Source: Colocasia esculenta (taxonomy: Eukaryota; Streptophyta; Magnoliopsida; Alismatales; Araceae). Taken from it: 64,000 bases of DNA. How positions within the stretch are numbered: the first letter of the stretch is position 1; the number at the start of each line of letters is the position of its first letter. The stretch is from assembly GCA_014218235.1 (NCBI GenBank), contig CM024753.1:176242348-176306347 (forward strand), in the 5' to 3' direction. The notes below the pieces were generated by a model. That model had not been told where the DNA came from. It did no database searches and saw nothing but the letters and a program-made list of their open reading frames with translations. Both the position numbers and the translations under genes were made by a program. This document shows positions 53,685 through 64,000 of this stretch, one piece after another.

Positions 53685-55385
53685 GTGTCTTTCTTGGGCC
53701 ATGTCATAACAAAGGACGGCATCTCTGTTGATCCCTCCAAAGTCGAAGTTGTACTCAACTGGGAGAGACCAACCAACGTCACCGAGATAAGAAGCTTCCT
53801 AGGACTGGCTGGTTACTACAGGCGGTTCATCAAGGACTTCTCTAAGATCACCGTACCACTCACGCGTCTGACACGAAAGGAGAATCCCTACTCCTGGAGT
53901 AAAAAGTGTGAGAAGAGTTTTCAAACTCTCAAAGACCGCCTTACCTCAGCACCCGTTCTCGCTCTACCAGTAGAGGGAGAAAGTTTCTCTGTCTACACTG
54001 ATGCCTCAGGAATTGGGCTAGGCTGTGTACTAATGCAAAAGGAGAAGGTCATCGCTTATTCCTCAAGGCAATTGAAGACGCATGAAGTCAACTACCCTGT
54101 GCATGACTTGGAATTGGCTGCCGTGGTCTTCGCATTAAAAATTTGGAGGCACTATCTCTATGGTGAGCAATTCACTGTCTATTCAGATCATAAAAGTCTA
54201 AAGTACCTATTCTCCCAGAAAGAACTCAACATGAGGCAGAGAAGATGGTTAGAATATCTAAAGGACTTTGATTTCAACATCCAGTACCATCCAGGTAAGG
54301 GAAACACCGTGGCTGATGCTCTTAGTAGAAAGCCAATGGCATCTATCTCAAGTCTAGTCCTTGGCGAGATGCAATTACTAGAACAATTCGCGAGGCTAGA
54401 CTTAAATATTGAACATAGGGATGATCATGTTTTGATTGCCAATCTCAAAATCCAATCCGATCTACTGGAAGAAATCAAGATGCAACAGGACAACGATCCA
54501 TTCTTGGTTCGTGTCAAGGAAACCTTAGCGGACAGACTGGATTTTGCCATGACTGAAGATGGAAGGTTAGTATTCCAAGGAAGAACTTGTGTCCCAGACG
54601 ACGAAGCCCTAAAAAGGAAACTAATGGATGAAGCTCATCAAACAAAGTACACTATTCATCCAGGAGGTACCAAAATGTATCAAGACATGAAAAGAATATT
54701 TTGGTGGCCGAATATGAAGAGGGAAGTAGCCGAGCATGTAGCTCATTGCCTCACATGTCAGCAAGTAAAAGCGGAACACCTACGCCCTGCCGGTGTACTC
54801 AGACCGCTAGATATTCTGGAATGGAAATGGGAAAGCATTGGCATGGACTTCATCATGGGTTTACCCAAGACTCGTGGTGGGCTCGACGCCATATGGGTCA
54901 TAGTTGACCGATTGACCAAATCTGCGCACTTCTTACCCATAAAGAGTACGCGGTCTGTGGAGGTGCTAGCTGCATTATATGTCAAGGAGATCGTGCGGTT
55001 GCACGGTATTCTGTCATCTATCATCTCAAATCGAGATCCAAGGTTCACCTCTCATTTTTGGAAAGGCCTGCAAACTGCCCTTGGTACGAAGCTTAATTTT
55101 AGTACTGCCTTTCACCCACAGACTGATGGGCAAACTGAGAGGACAAATCAAATTGTAGAAGACATGTTAAGAGCCTGCATTATAGATTTCAAGGGTCATT
55201 GGAATGAACACTTACCCTTGATTGAGTTCGCCTATAACAACAGTTATCAGGCGAGTATTAAAATGGCACCGTTTGAAGCCCTTTATGGCAGGAATTGTAG
55301 ATCTCCTGTGTGCTGGAATGAAGTGGGAGAACAACAATGGTTAGGACCTGACATGGTACAAAGTACAACCCGGATATACAGATGA
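53685..55385 (+). pseudogene. Element F RT end, RNase H and integrase
   Basis: In the same frame as 51510-53681. It begins MSFLGHVITKDG, then LGLAGYYRRFI. RNase H has VYTDASGIGLG, HDLELAAVVFALKIW, SDHKSLKYLFS and TVADALSRK. Integrase has the HHCC end (HQTKYTIHPG..HVAHCLTCQQVK), IGMDFIMGLPKT with the first Asp, then ISNRDPRFTS: the usual SDRD is SNRD (AAT at 55029-55031), replacing the second catalytic Asp. The Glu in TDGQTERTNQ is kept. A frameshift near 55370 ends the frame in STTRIYR and the next frame starts at 55382. Confidence 0.9.
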
Positions 55386-55941
55386 TACGAGATCGACTCA
55401 AGATTGCTCAGTCTAGACAGAAGAGCTATGCTGATAAGAGAAGACGGGATCTGGAATTTCAAATAGGAGATCATGTGCTATTGAAGGTATCTCCTACCCG
55501 TGGTATTCAAAGATTCGGAGTGAAAGGAAAACTTAGTCCAAGATTCATTGGTCCTTTCGAAGTACTTGAGAGGATTGGTGAAGTTGCTTACAGACTGGCC
55601 TTGCCGCCAAATTTGGCAAGTGTGCACAATGTCTTCCATGTCTCCATGCTTAGAAAGTATGTGTACGATCCTACACATGTCATTCGCCATGATGAGCTGG
55701 TGTTAAACAAGGACATGACGTATGAAGAGAAGCCGATCAAGATTTTGGACTGGAAGGTACAACAACTCAGAAATCATCTCATTCACGTGGTGAAGGTCTT
55801 ATGGAATAACCGCGGAGTGGAAGAACCACATGGGAACCAGAAGGAATTATCAGACGCAACTACCCGGATTTATTCGGTAAGCCATTCTCTCCTGTAAGGT
55901 CATATGAATTTGGGGACCAAATTCTTTTAAGAGGGGGAGGA
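55382..55941 (+). pseudogene. Element F integrase C-terminus and chromodomain
   Basis: It reads RDRLKIAQSRQKSYADKRRR, LSPRFIGPFEVLERIGEVAY and VHNVFHVSMLRKYV, then chromodomain words YEEKPIKILDWKVQQLRNH and VVKVLWNNRGVEE. A one-base shift near 55820 takes the reading out of frame; the other frame continues TWEPEGIIRRNYPDLFG, the normal chromodomain end. That frame stays open through the polypurine tract into the LTR. The chromodomain would steer integration to marked chromatin. Confidence 0.85.
55906..55941 (+). other. Element F PPT hairpin and polypurine tract
   Basis: GAATTTGG-GGA-CCAAATTC (55906-55924) is followed by CTTTTAAGAGGGGGAGGA up to the LTR at 55942. It is identical in plan to B. 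Confidence 0.85.
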
Positions 55942-58900
55942 TGTAGCAACCTGAATTTTTGCGAAAAAATAAAAATTTAAATAAAGAATTAAAACCTAGC
56001 TAAATGGATATTTGAATAGAGCATTAAATAAAACCCATTAAATGGAGAAGAGTAATGGGCTTTGCTTAATAGATCTTCTAGAATTTATTGGGTCAAAAAT
56101 ATGAATTTACAAAGGGAGAATAATAGGAAAATACCATAAATTCGTAACTAAATTATTATCTAAATAGAAAAGAGGTATTTAATACATTAAATAGGAAGTT
56201 AGAGTTGGAATTGGATTCCTAAACCTACCCCATATGGGTTAGCACGAATTTGGATCTTTTCCAAGTCTAAATAGAGATTGGAAAGCAAGGAAGGAAGGTG
56301 GGAGTAAGGAAATTTCGTAATTAAGAGGAATTAGAGTAGTAGTAGGAATAGAATACATACTTGCATAAATAGACCTCTTAAACTCTCTTGGCAACCCTAG
56401 CTCGTTGCCAAGAGTTGCTGGACGTGGAGAAGAGGCTAAGGAGGAGAGGATTTCGTGGAGAGAAGAAGAGCTTGAAGCTTCTTCCCTTGTTCTTCTAGTT
56501 CTATCCCTAGAAGACAAATCGAGTCAAAGGTAGGCATTCTCACAAGCATAAACCATGAAACTTTTTTTTTTAGGTTCTTCCTACCCTCTTGAACGAAACC
56601 CCCAAGTTTCATATTTTTCCATTCATCCTATCTTTTGTTCTTAATTTTTAAAGTTCTTCAAATATGATAACCCCGAGACATCATGTTAAATCCTTATCTC
56701 CTTGTATACTTGATCTCATGCTACGAAATTTTTATTGTAAATACTTGATCTTGTTAAGGATCTTTTGACCCTGAAAGCCCTAATTTTTGTTGAGCATGCT
56801 ACTCGAATTAAATCGATCTTGCTCCCTGTATCACGTTCTATGTTACTTGTTCTTGTTCATTCTCAAACCGTGTTCAAACCATGCTCTCTCTCGAATGCCT
56901 ATTTACTGGAAGTATTCTCGCATGTCTAGTTTCATTTGCCCCTAATTTCATGATTTTTCATCGTGTATATAATTAGTTATGGATTTCTGGACAACCCTAT
57001 ATCAAAAATTGAAATCCCTGGTCCGCAATCCAATGTCTGGTCTGACTCCTGTCAGAGTCAGGCGCAGACAACCAGAAGGTGACGCCTCGACATGTCGCTT
57101 TCTGGGGTCCGAATACGACAGCCCACCCGTCGCGACCACGAAGGCGACAGGTGTGCCGTCGCGTTCCCAGTACCCGATTTGCAGGCCCTGTCGCGACCCG
57201 TACAAGACTCTGTCGCGTTCTGCCTGGCACATGTCGCCACCCTTACAGCCCTATGTCGCCTTCACAGGAATTTTGGTGAAAAACCCATAAAAATATTTCT
57301 ATCACTTTCTAAATAATTCTGACGCCTTTTTACCGTTATACCCCCAGTAAAAACCTTGCCTAAAAATGGAGCTATATTGAATGTTCAAAAATACATATTT
57401 CACGACTTTATTTCTATCTATGATTTCTTACACATGCACACACATGAACCATCCATATATGGCTGAAATTTGGCATAAAATATCTCATAATGTATCTGGT
57501 AATTTATTGAAATAAAGAATATTAATTGCCCTATTTTAAAGGACTTGTATTCGTTTCTCGCGTTGTTTATACACCGATATCGACGCTCCACTGTTCTAGA
57601 ATTCCTCTAGAACGTCGAGCACCTGTTTTATATACACATTTTTCTTGGCTTGTGGTGAACTCTCCGTCGGATATTCCTTTCGCCGGACTAGTGAACCCTT
57701 GCACAAGGCCTCCGTAAGTCTCCTCTGATCATGGATTCCCACATGGTCGACGAGCCGGTTGTACCCCAACACCCATTACCCCTTTAGGGATCGATATGAT
57801 CTAAATGGCTATTAGAAGTTCGATCTTACCTTGAATCACGTCGGACCTCTGGGCTTGTGCATAACATGGCCAGCGGGAAGATCATGAATTCCACCTGACT
57901 GCCAATACGACGTGCGCGTGTTGTGCAACTGTTACTATCGCCTGTTTACTCATCGTGTTACGCGCAATCGTCCACTAGCTCTCACCTATTCACGTTCACT
58001 CTACTATCTCATCTATTCATCTAGTGCTCTTATCTATTTCTTGGTACTCTCAAATTGGCCATTAATTGATTGTCTAAAGATAAACAATATAACCAATGCC
58101 AACGCAATAGGGCCCGATCAGGTCCTGGGAGGAGCGCCCGAAAGTGCCATTTGCCTGTGGGAGTTAAATGATCAGGATGTCGGCATTACATCCAAGTGCC
58201 ATACTATCAAGATTAATCTAAGACAATCAACACAACGTGCTATATTCTCTCGTTGTCTTTTGAAAAACAAGTGCTATACTCTCTCCCGGCTATCTTCAGA
58301 TAACCAAAGTGTAATTACTATCTCGATTGACGAAAGTTAATCAAAAGTGCCAGACTATTTCGATTGATAAGAAAATCAATCAAAGTGCAATTTACTCTCT
58401 ATATGGCCAACTACTTTCTCTCTCCTTGTTATACATGTTGCTTTTTATTGCTTGATGTTGACGTTATTTGCCATCGTGTTGTTGCTTTATATCATGACTC
58501 GATCTTATTCGTTGTACTATACTTGATTCATCTGCTATTTGAACCATGTTACTTGTGCTCTTACTTTCTCGACTTTACATCACTCTCTCTATCTTTAGTT
58601 ACTCTGCCATTTAATGCACTAATTATTTAAAGCCTGCTTGAGCCTGAGACTTAAGTCCTACTGGGCGTTATCGCTCACCCTACGTTATTTGATGTTGTGT
58701 TCTCAGGTGAGACCGAGGATGACACATACACTCACGAGGAAGGGAATGATCAAGAGTGAAGCCAGGAGTACCCTTGAGTCATTATGTTATCTTAGAGTTG
58801 TAGTTAGTTATTTCCTTTTATTTCAATGTAATTGGGCCCTGTAGAATGGCTTTGATATTAGTGGTTGTAACTAGACATTTGAAAAATTATTAATGAGAAA

Positions 58901-59009
58901 GATTTGTTTTAGTATTATTCAGTGTGCAATGGTTTGATGTCTAGTATACGCTCTATACCTTTTCTTACAACTGCCTTCGCGCTCCGATATTCCGCGTTGG
59001 GGCGTGACA
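55942..59009 (+). repeat. 3' LTR of element F
   Basis: It runs from TGTAGCAACC at 55942 to GGGGCGTGACA at 59009, 3068 bases, matching 48243-51306. It is followed directly by the CCTAC duplication. All landmarks of the 5' LTR are repeated, including dyads (57075-57265), TTCTAGA repeat (57594-57612), hairpin (58657-58680) and CAG|GTGAGA (58704). Confidence 0.93.
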
Positions 59010-59412
59010 CCTACAATCCCTAGACCCTTTGCCTGGGTATCCACAGTGTGAATCCCACTGTGACCAGTGGTGCAAACACCAAATAGAGACCTCAAAAGCT
59101 CATGATCGATTCTAATTTGGGTACCTTTGACAGATGATGTTAAGGACCCGTCCGCCTCAGTTCTCAAGCAAACATAGAAAGCTTTCACCAAATCTGGATA
59201 GCTTACCTCAGAGAAAGTTGCAATTTCCATCCACTTCATCCTTTCCATAGCTGCCACAATGTTGTGCATCCCATTCTTTCCAAGTCTGCAATATCTACTG
59301 CCTTGTTTCCACAGAGCTTCGTCTTCACAAAGGTGAACCTTTCCTGCTGCTCCGCTGTGAGGAACTCAGCTCCATAGCCCCCAACGCTACCGGAAACAAT
59401 AGGTGCGGCCAT
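59010..59412 (-). pseudogene. Element S third ORF, N-terminal part
   Basis: The ATG at 59412 gives MAAPIVSGSVGGYGAEFLTA, then FVKTKLCGNKAVDIADLE. One A appears lost near 59275, shifting the frame; reading resumes HNIVAAMERMKWMEIATFSE, VSYPDLVKAFYVCLRTEADG, DHELLRSLFGVCTTGHSGIH and TQAKGLGIVG at the F junction. The protein continues at 48242. No signal peptide is visible at the N-terminus. The ORF totals about 1260 codons when F is discounted. Confidence 0.7.
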
Positions 59413-59814
59413 GGATTTGAATGGAGAAGGTTTCTGGAAGATTAGAGTGAGGAGAGGAGTAGAAACCCTTAAGGAATTTCTCACGGGAAGGAGTTTGGAT
59501 CTTCAAAGCTCGGAGAGTCGATGCCAGAGTTGATAGGGTATCGCCTTAGGCAGGAAGAAGGAGAGGAAGAGGGGATGTGAATCGTTACCACATAGATTTC
59601 GGGTGTATCAAAGGAATAATGACTTTTTCGAAACCGGAGGCGCTTTGATGACAGAAAATGACAAAACGACCGGTTCAATAGGAATAAATGCTTATAAAAT
59701 AGTGAATCGCTAGAAATGACTAAAAACAATTTTGTGGAAATCTACTTAAATTCAGGGAGGAAAAATAATTAACACTCTGATAATTTATATTTCTATTTTA
59801 TACAGATAAATCTT
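59413..59814 (-). other. Spacer between S pol and third ORF
   Basis: About 400 bases between the pol stop (59815) and the ATG at 59412. I see no domain, and the short frames are unsupported. It may hold a subgenomic promoter or splice acceptor for the third ORF; none is obvious. Confidence 0.4.
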
Positions 59815-60545
59815 TCACAATTTGCACATGCCTAATTCCCTTCTAAGAGATGTAAACCTCTCTTCAGATAAGGCCTTTGTGAAGATATATGCTAACTGAT
59901 TATTTGTATCAATAAATGAAATATCTATGTTGCCATTAGCTACATGATCACGAATAAAATGATATCTAACCTCAATGTGTTTTCGTCCTTGAATGTTGTA
60001 TTGGATTCTTGGTGAGATTTATGGCACTGGTGTTGTCGCATAATAAGGGGATTGCCTTGATATGTAGCCCATAATCCTCAAGTTGTTGTTTGATCCATAG
60101 GAGTTGTGTACAGAAACTTCCAGCAGCCACGTACTCAGCTTTAGCTGTAGACAGTGCTACTGAATTTTGCTTCTTTGAGGACCATGATATCAGACATCCT
60201 GCAAGAAATTGACAACAGCCACTGGTGCTTTTTCAATCGATTTTGCATCCAGTGTAGTCAGCATCAGAGTATCCTACCAAATTAATTTGACATGATTTTG
60301 GATACCATAAACCTAAGTCATGAGTTTTGGCTAAATATCTGAAAATTATTTTAACACTAATTAGGTGAGATTCCTTAGGGTCTGCCTGATACCTAGCACA
60401 CATGCATATGCTAAACAATATATCAGGTCTACTGGCAGTTAAGTAAAGTAATGAACCTATCATACCTCTGTAGATCTTTTGATCTATCTTCTTACCATCC
60501 TTGTCATTGTCCATCCTTGTTGATGTGCTCATAGGTGTTGACAGT
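59815..60545 (-). pseudogene. Element S Copia pol end (RT thumb and RNase H)
   Basis: From 60545: STPMSTSTRMDND, YRGMIGSLLYLTASRPDILF, KESHLISVKIIFRYLAKTHD and LVGYSDADYTGCKID, then with frame breaks WSSKKQNSVALSTAKAEYVA, LLCDNTSAINLTKNPIQHSR and RRELGMCKL with a TGA at 59815-59817. This is the C-terminal pol of a Sirevirus-type Copia element, RNase H included (DAD, AEAEY-type and DNTSA motifs). The 5' rest of pol and gag are outside the window because LTR H inserted at 60546. Confidence 0.88.
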
Positions 60546-60764
60546 TGTAACATCGCTTATTTTTGGATCCTTTTTGGATCGTGTGTGTTGTGGTTGTGAT
60601 GGCTGTTGTAAGGCCAGTGTGGTGTAGACGCGTGGTGTGTGTAGGTGTGGTGCAGGTTAGGTCCCGAAATGAAATAGGACCTGCTGCAGTTGAGTAGGAG
60701 TTGGCGGCCAGGGGTGGTCGTTGACTGGTTGGCATCCAGGTTAGTGGACGTTGACTGCATGAAC

Positions 60765-61460
60765 TTGGCGGCAGTGGATGTGGACGCTGAGGGTGGCGGT
60801 TGCTGTTGGCGGCATAGGGGTTGACGCCAACCTGAGAATTCTGCAGGTTATAGGGTCACCCGATAGCAGGTTTCCCACCCGCCTCTCTCTTCCCCTTGCC
60901 CTAGCTTCGCATCCCAGTGTTTCTAGAGCTTCCAACAGGTTCTGAAGGATGCTTGGAGGACCGTGGAACGTGTGGCGGTGACGAATCGCGCGAGGAAACG
61001 CCGTGGCGTGGTGTAATTCCCGTGGGAGCTCGCGGAGGGTTCGGTGTGAACCAGGAGATTGCGGGAGGTTTGAGTGTGTTCTGAGGTAGGGGTCGAGCCC
61101 TGTTAGCTTGTTAGAAACATTAAAACATAACTTAACCACTTGAATCAGCATGATAATGCATTTTCGGATTAAGTTGCACCATGAAGGGATAATGGGTGGT
61201 TTGAGTAATTTAATGTACGTAGCATGCTGTGTTGGGTTGTTTTGGGTTCATGCATGTTTAAAGAACCGTTCCAGTACATTTTCTTGTAATTTTAATGGTT
61301 GGAAAACCTGTAGAGCTGGATTAGGGTTTCTGCAGGGTTTAAGGCCGGAGAACTTGGCGTCAAGATCGCTTGTCGCCAAGCTCATCAGCCGGGATATAAA
61401 CGGCTAGATCATTTGCCATCTACTTCTTATAAGCGGCAGTCAATGTTGCCGCCAACTTGT
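60765..61460. promoter_or_regulatory. GGCG/CGCC dyads in LTR H
   Basis: GTTGGCG-N13-CGCCAAC (about 60807-60833) and TTGGCG-N14-CGCCAA (about 61353-61378), plus single GGCGG and GCCGCCAAC half-sites near 60766 and 61450. It resembles the GCGAC dyads of other LTRs but with a different half-site and wider spacer. Confidence 0.45.
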
Positions 61461-63729
61461 GCATGTACTCATGCAGTGTGGTTTACGTAGCTTTTCTGGT
61501 TATGAGTATTGTGTGTTTGTGTGTGCATGGCGATGACCAGTGTGAGCTAGTGCATTTAATATGCTCTTGAAGCATACTGCTCATGTAATGGGCATGTTTT
61601 ACGTGTATGATGTGTGATGTACGTAATTGCTTTACGCAGTATGTGTGGTGCGTTGGCACCCGTGGCACTCTTGGAGTGCGTTGTCCATGTGTTGGACATG
61701 TGGTTTATGTGGTAGACGTGTGGTACACCAACCAGGGTGTAATATACACGTGTTGTCTATGTGGTTTGAGTGTGTGTATACTACACACCTTGTTGTAATG
61801 TAATTCTTATGATTTGTCGTAGGAACTGGGCAGTGAGGTTCCTCTGTGAGCCTAGCCATGACTTTGTAGTGTTTGGGCAGTGAAGGTCCATACCGACCTA
61901 GCCCTAGTTCGTTGTTGTCTTTCGAATAATATTATATTGATTTATGAAGTAAGTGGTGTGTGTTGCCACGGAGGTCATGAGATGACCAATGATAGGCAAG
62001 TTTGTGGTTCAGTTATGTGTTGGTGTAGGATAGCTTCGGGGTCACACGGTGACCGATGTTAAGCTAATCCTAACACTTGTATATTGTGAATTATAAGTAA
62101 AGGCTATATGTGTAAGTATCATGGTTTGAGCTAGCCGAGTGTGGTGGTCCGGCGCCTATTCCGGAATGCCTCTCTAGTCGGGTACCCCAGGTTCTTTGTG
62201 AGCCAGGCACGTGTGTTTGTAGTGCTCGGGGTTTTGTCCCGGTACTGGTGTTGTACCGTCGAGGTCTGTGTCGTCTTCCTGGACACCCTCACTCCTGAGT
62301 TTGAGTTGTACGTCCGGCTGAGGGAAAGACGGCAGTGGGGCAGCGACTTCCCACAGTTTGTTCTTGTGTCGCTTGTAGCGCGCTCGTAGTTGGGGGTACG
62401 GACACCAGTAGTCAACACTGGTCCCTGGCTAGTCCTGTTTTCCAGTGCCTCACTTTAGGGTGCTCCGGCCAGAGACCCTAGAGGTGCTAGGCATGGGCCT
62501 GCAGTTGTGTGTCTGCAGGTGTGGTGTTGGTTGGTCTCCACAGTTGTTTGACTTCTTCCTTGTGGAGCGGCAGTTGGACCTTTCGTCTGTGACTGCGAGG
62601 CTGAGAGGTTGTTCTTGTGTTGTGTTGTCCGGGTTGGATACTGGCCTGATCAGCTAGTAGTCCATTCCCGTGTGGTGGCGTCGTTCTTTCTGACTCGTGC
62701 TTTGCCTATTCTGGTTGTAGTTTGACTCATATTTTTTTGCCACTGGCTGTGGTTTGTGAGTTTATGACTCGTGGTCGAGGTTTGACTAGTTCGAGGTGTG
62801 CCCTGGTGTTGGCACAATTGTGGTTGAGTTATAGTTTATGTGATTTGCCGGTTGAGGTTTTACTTGTAATATTGTGCTTAAATAAAGGTATAATATAATT
62901 GTGGTTCAGTGTGGTGTCTACCACCTGCTTGTACCCTTTGTTCGGATATTCGTGTTGTGGTACCTCAGAGTAGTAGGTACTTGTATCCTTCATGGGTAAT
63001 TTTATAGTTTTGTGGTGGTACATTGTGTACCAACCTTTTCAGGCTCTCGTGTGTTGTGGAGGTCTTGTGATTTGACTTGCCACTTGTTGTATCCTAACTG
63101 TTTTAAGTAGATCTTTGTTTAAATTTTATTGTGGATTAGTTTGTGATTATTAATTATGTTACCTTTGTGGGTATTTTTCCGATGAGGCTTGTGGCTTAGG
63201 CATATTGTGGTTTAGTAGAGCTATGCTCTGTGGAGGTCGTGTAAGACCTTCCACTTGTTGAGTTTTACCCTTCTTGGGCATGGTTCCGATTATGGATTCA
63301 GTGTGTGATGGACTAGTTAGCTGTAGCCAGTCCTACCATTTATGTGTGGCTCTCGACGTAGTGTGATTTGGAGTATAAAGGACCAGCTCTTTGTTAGCAG
63401 TCCTGTTACTTAAGTGTTCGAGATTTGCTTGTGAAGCTTGTAGCCTGGGCAGTGACTTGCCTGTGTGGCTTATAGCTTAGGCAACTAGTTGTTGTAGCAG
63501 TGTGCCAGTGAGACTGTGGTTTAGGCACTTTAGTAGTTGGCTGACTAATGATATTATGTTAGTCTTGTAGTCCTACTTTCCTTCTGAGGACTTTGTGTTT
63601 ATTATCATGATTATGTTTAATTGTTATTTATTATCATGATGTGAGCATGAAATGGTTTGGCCATTGATGTTTCCAGTGAGACCCATTGGGGTTGAGGTGT
63701 TTGTGGTTACGGTGTTGTTTTGGGTAGCC

Positions 63730-63776
63730 CCTACTGAGCCAGTGACTTGTTGAGGCTCACTCTCCTACAGTTCTTT
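63730..63776 (+). promoter_or_regulatory. LTR hairpin plus acceptor-like site, LTR H
   Basis: CCTACTGAGCC, a 13-base loop, GGCTCACTC, then CTACAGTTCTTTTCAG. The stem TGAGCC/GGCTCA differs from the TGGGCG/CGCTCA of B and F. No GT follows the CAG here. Confidence 0.5.
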
Positions 63777-64000
63777 TCAGAGCTTGTCGTGTGTTTGGCT
63801 TGCAGTGGCGTTGTGTCGGACTTGTACCACCAGCAGTAGTTTAGTAGTTAGTGTTGTGTGAGCTTGTGCTCCCTCAGGGTATGCCCCAGGTAGTTGTACT
63901 CTTTTAATTGGACATGTATTAATGTAATTGGACAATTGTACAAATTTGTGAACAGATATGAGCACATGTACTTTCTTGTGTCTTATATTCTTGTGGTTTG

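Larger units (their letters stand above)
48243..59009 (+). mobile_element. Ty3/Gypsy element F, nearly complete
   Basis: LTRs at 48243-51306 and 55942-59009, primer site, full-length gag-pol with chromodomain, and polypurine tract. The flanking 5-base target duplication CCTAC (48238-48242 and 59010-59014) is perfect, and the host frame (third ORF of S) reads through when F is removed. The LTRs differ by a few bases per 100 at most, with long almost identical blocks, so F is among the youngest insertions here. Yet gag-pol has one stop, two frameshifts and a changed integrase active-site codon. Tekay/Del-like chromovirus by gag, chromodomain and long LTR. Confidence 0.93.
60546..64000 (+). repeat. 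LTR H, running off the window end
   Basis: It starts TGTAACATCGC in the middle of Copia pol codons. At least 3.45 kb. The plus strand is strikingly G+T-rich from about 61440 on. Near 63730 it has the conserved hairpin (TGAGCC-N13-GGCTCA) followed by TTCTTTTCAG, placing the LTR 3' end a few hundred bases beyond the window, as in the other LTRs. I assign it to a long-LTR Gypsy element in plus orientation. No domain-bearing frame was found. It could be a 5' LTR or a solo LTR. Confidence 0.65.

Noticed and set aside
61607..61798. Frames in LTR H on both strands (for example 61607, 62141, 62131)
   Set aside because: They result from the G+T bias; translations are Cys/Val/Trp-rich or Thr/His/Asn-rich with no domain.

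Overview
The window looks like a plant (angiosperm, probably eudicot) nuclear repeat nest. Nearly every base can be assigned to a transposable element. I recognise chromodomain-type Ty3/Gypsy elements with long LTRs (roughly 2.3 to 3.8 kb), a Sirevirus-type Ty1/Copia element with an extra third ORF, and a CACTA (En/Spm) transposase remnant. I see no convincing host gene, tRNA, rRNA or CRISPR array. Letters A to H, S and T below are local names, not database families.

Layout, left to right: LTR G (1-1974, minus) next to CACTA remnant T (2224-4085, minus). T is cut by Gypsy element A (4086-23885, minus, degenerate gag-pol). The 5' LTR of A is itself split by element B (12296-21293, plus), which has a matched LTR pair of about 3.8 kb but only a gag gene inside. 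Next comes an old plus-strand Gypsy element E, left in three pieces (23886-24350, 36516-38809, 40204-40931). E is interrupted by solo LTR D (24351-36515 as a span), which is interrupted by GC-rich Gypsy element C (25194-34523, minus). A third insertion in E (38810-40203) is LTR-like and carries a 50-bp tandem repeat. Copia element S (LTR material from about 40953, pol end at 60545, minus) follows. Its third ORF is split by F (48243-59009, plus), the best-preserved Gypsy element, with a perfect CCTAC target duplication. LTR H (60546 to the window end, plus) cuts S pol.

Insertion order can be read from the interruptions: T before A before B; E before D before C; S before F; S before H. All coding regions are broken by stops or frameshifts, and several catalytic Asp codons have changed (integrase in F, RNase H in C and E, RT in E), so no element here looks autonomous.

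The most interesting signals are non-coding and recur in LTR groups whose remaining sequence differs a good deal: (1) clusters of the dyad GCGAC-N9/10-GTCGC in six LTR groups; (2) a short hairpin with compensatory changes about 0.3 to 0.4 kb before the LTR 3' end, followed by a pyrimidine-rich CAG|GT site resembling a recursive-splicing junction; (3) a hairpin abutting the polypurine tract; (4) palindrome-bearing tandem arrays in two further LTRs. The gag-only element B, with its giant LTRs, is a good candidate for a non-autonomous family.
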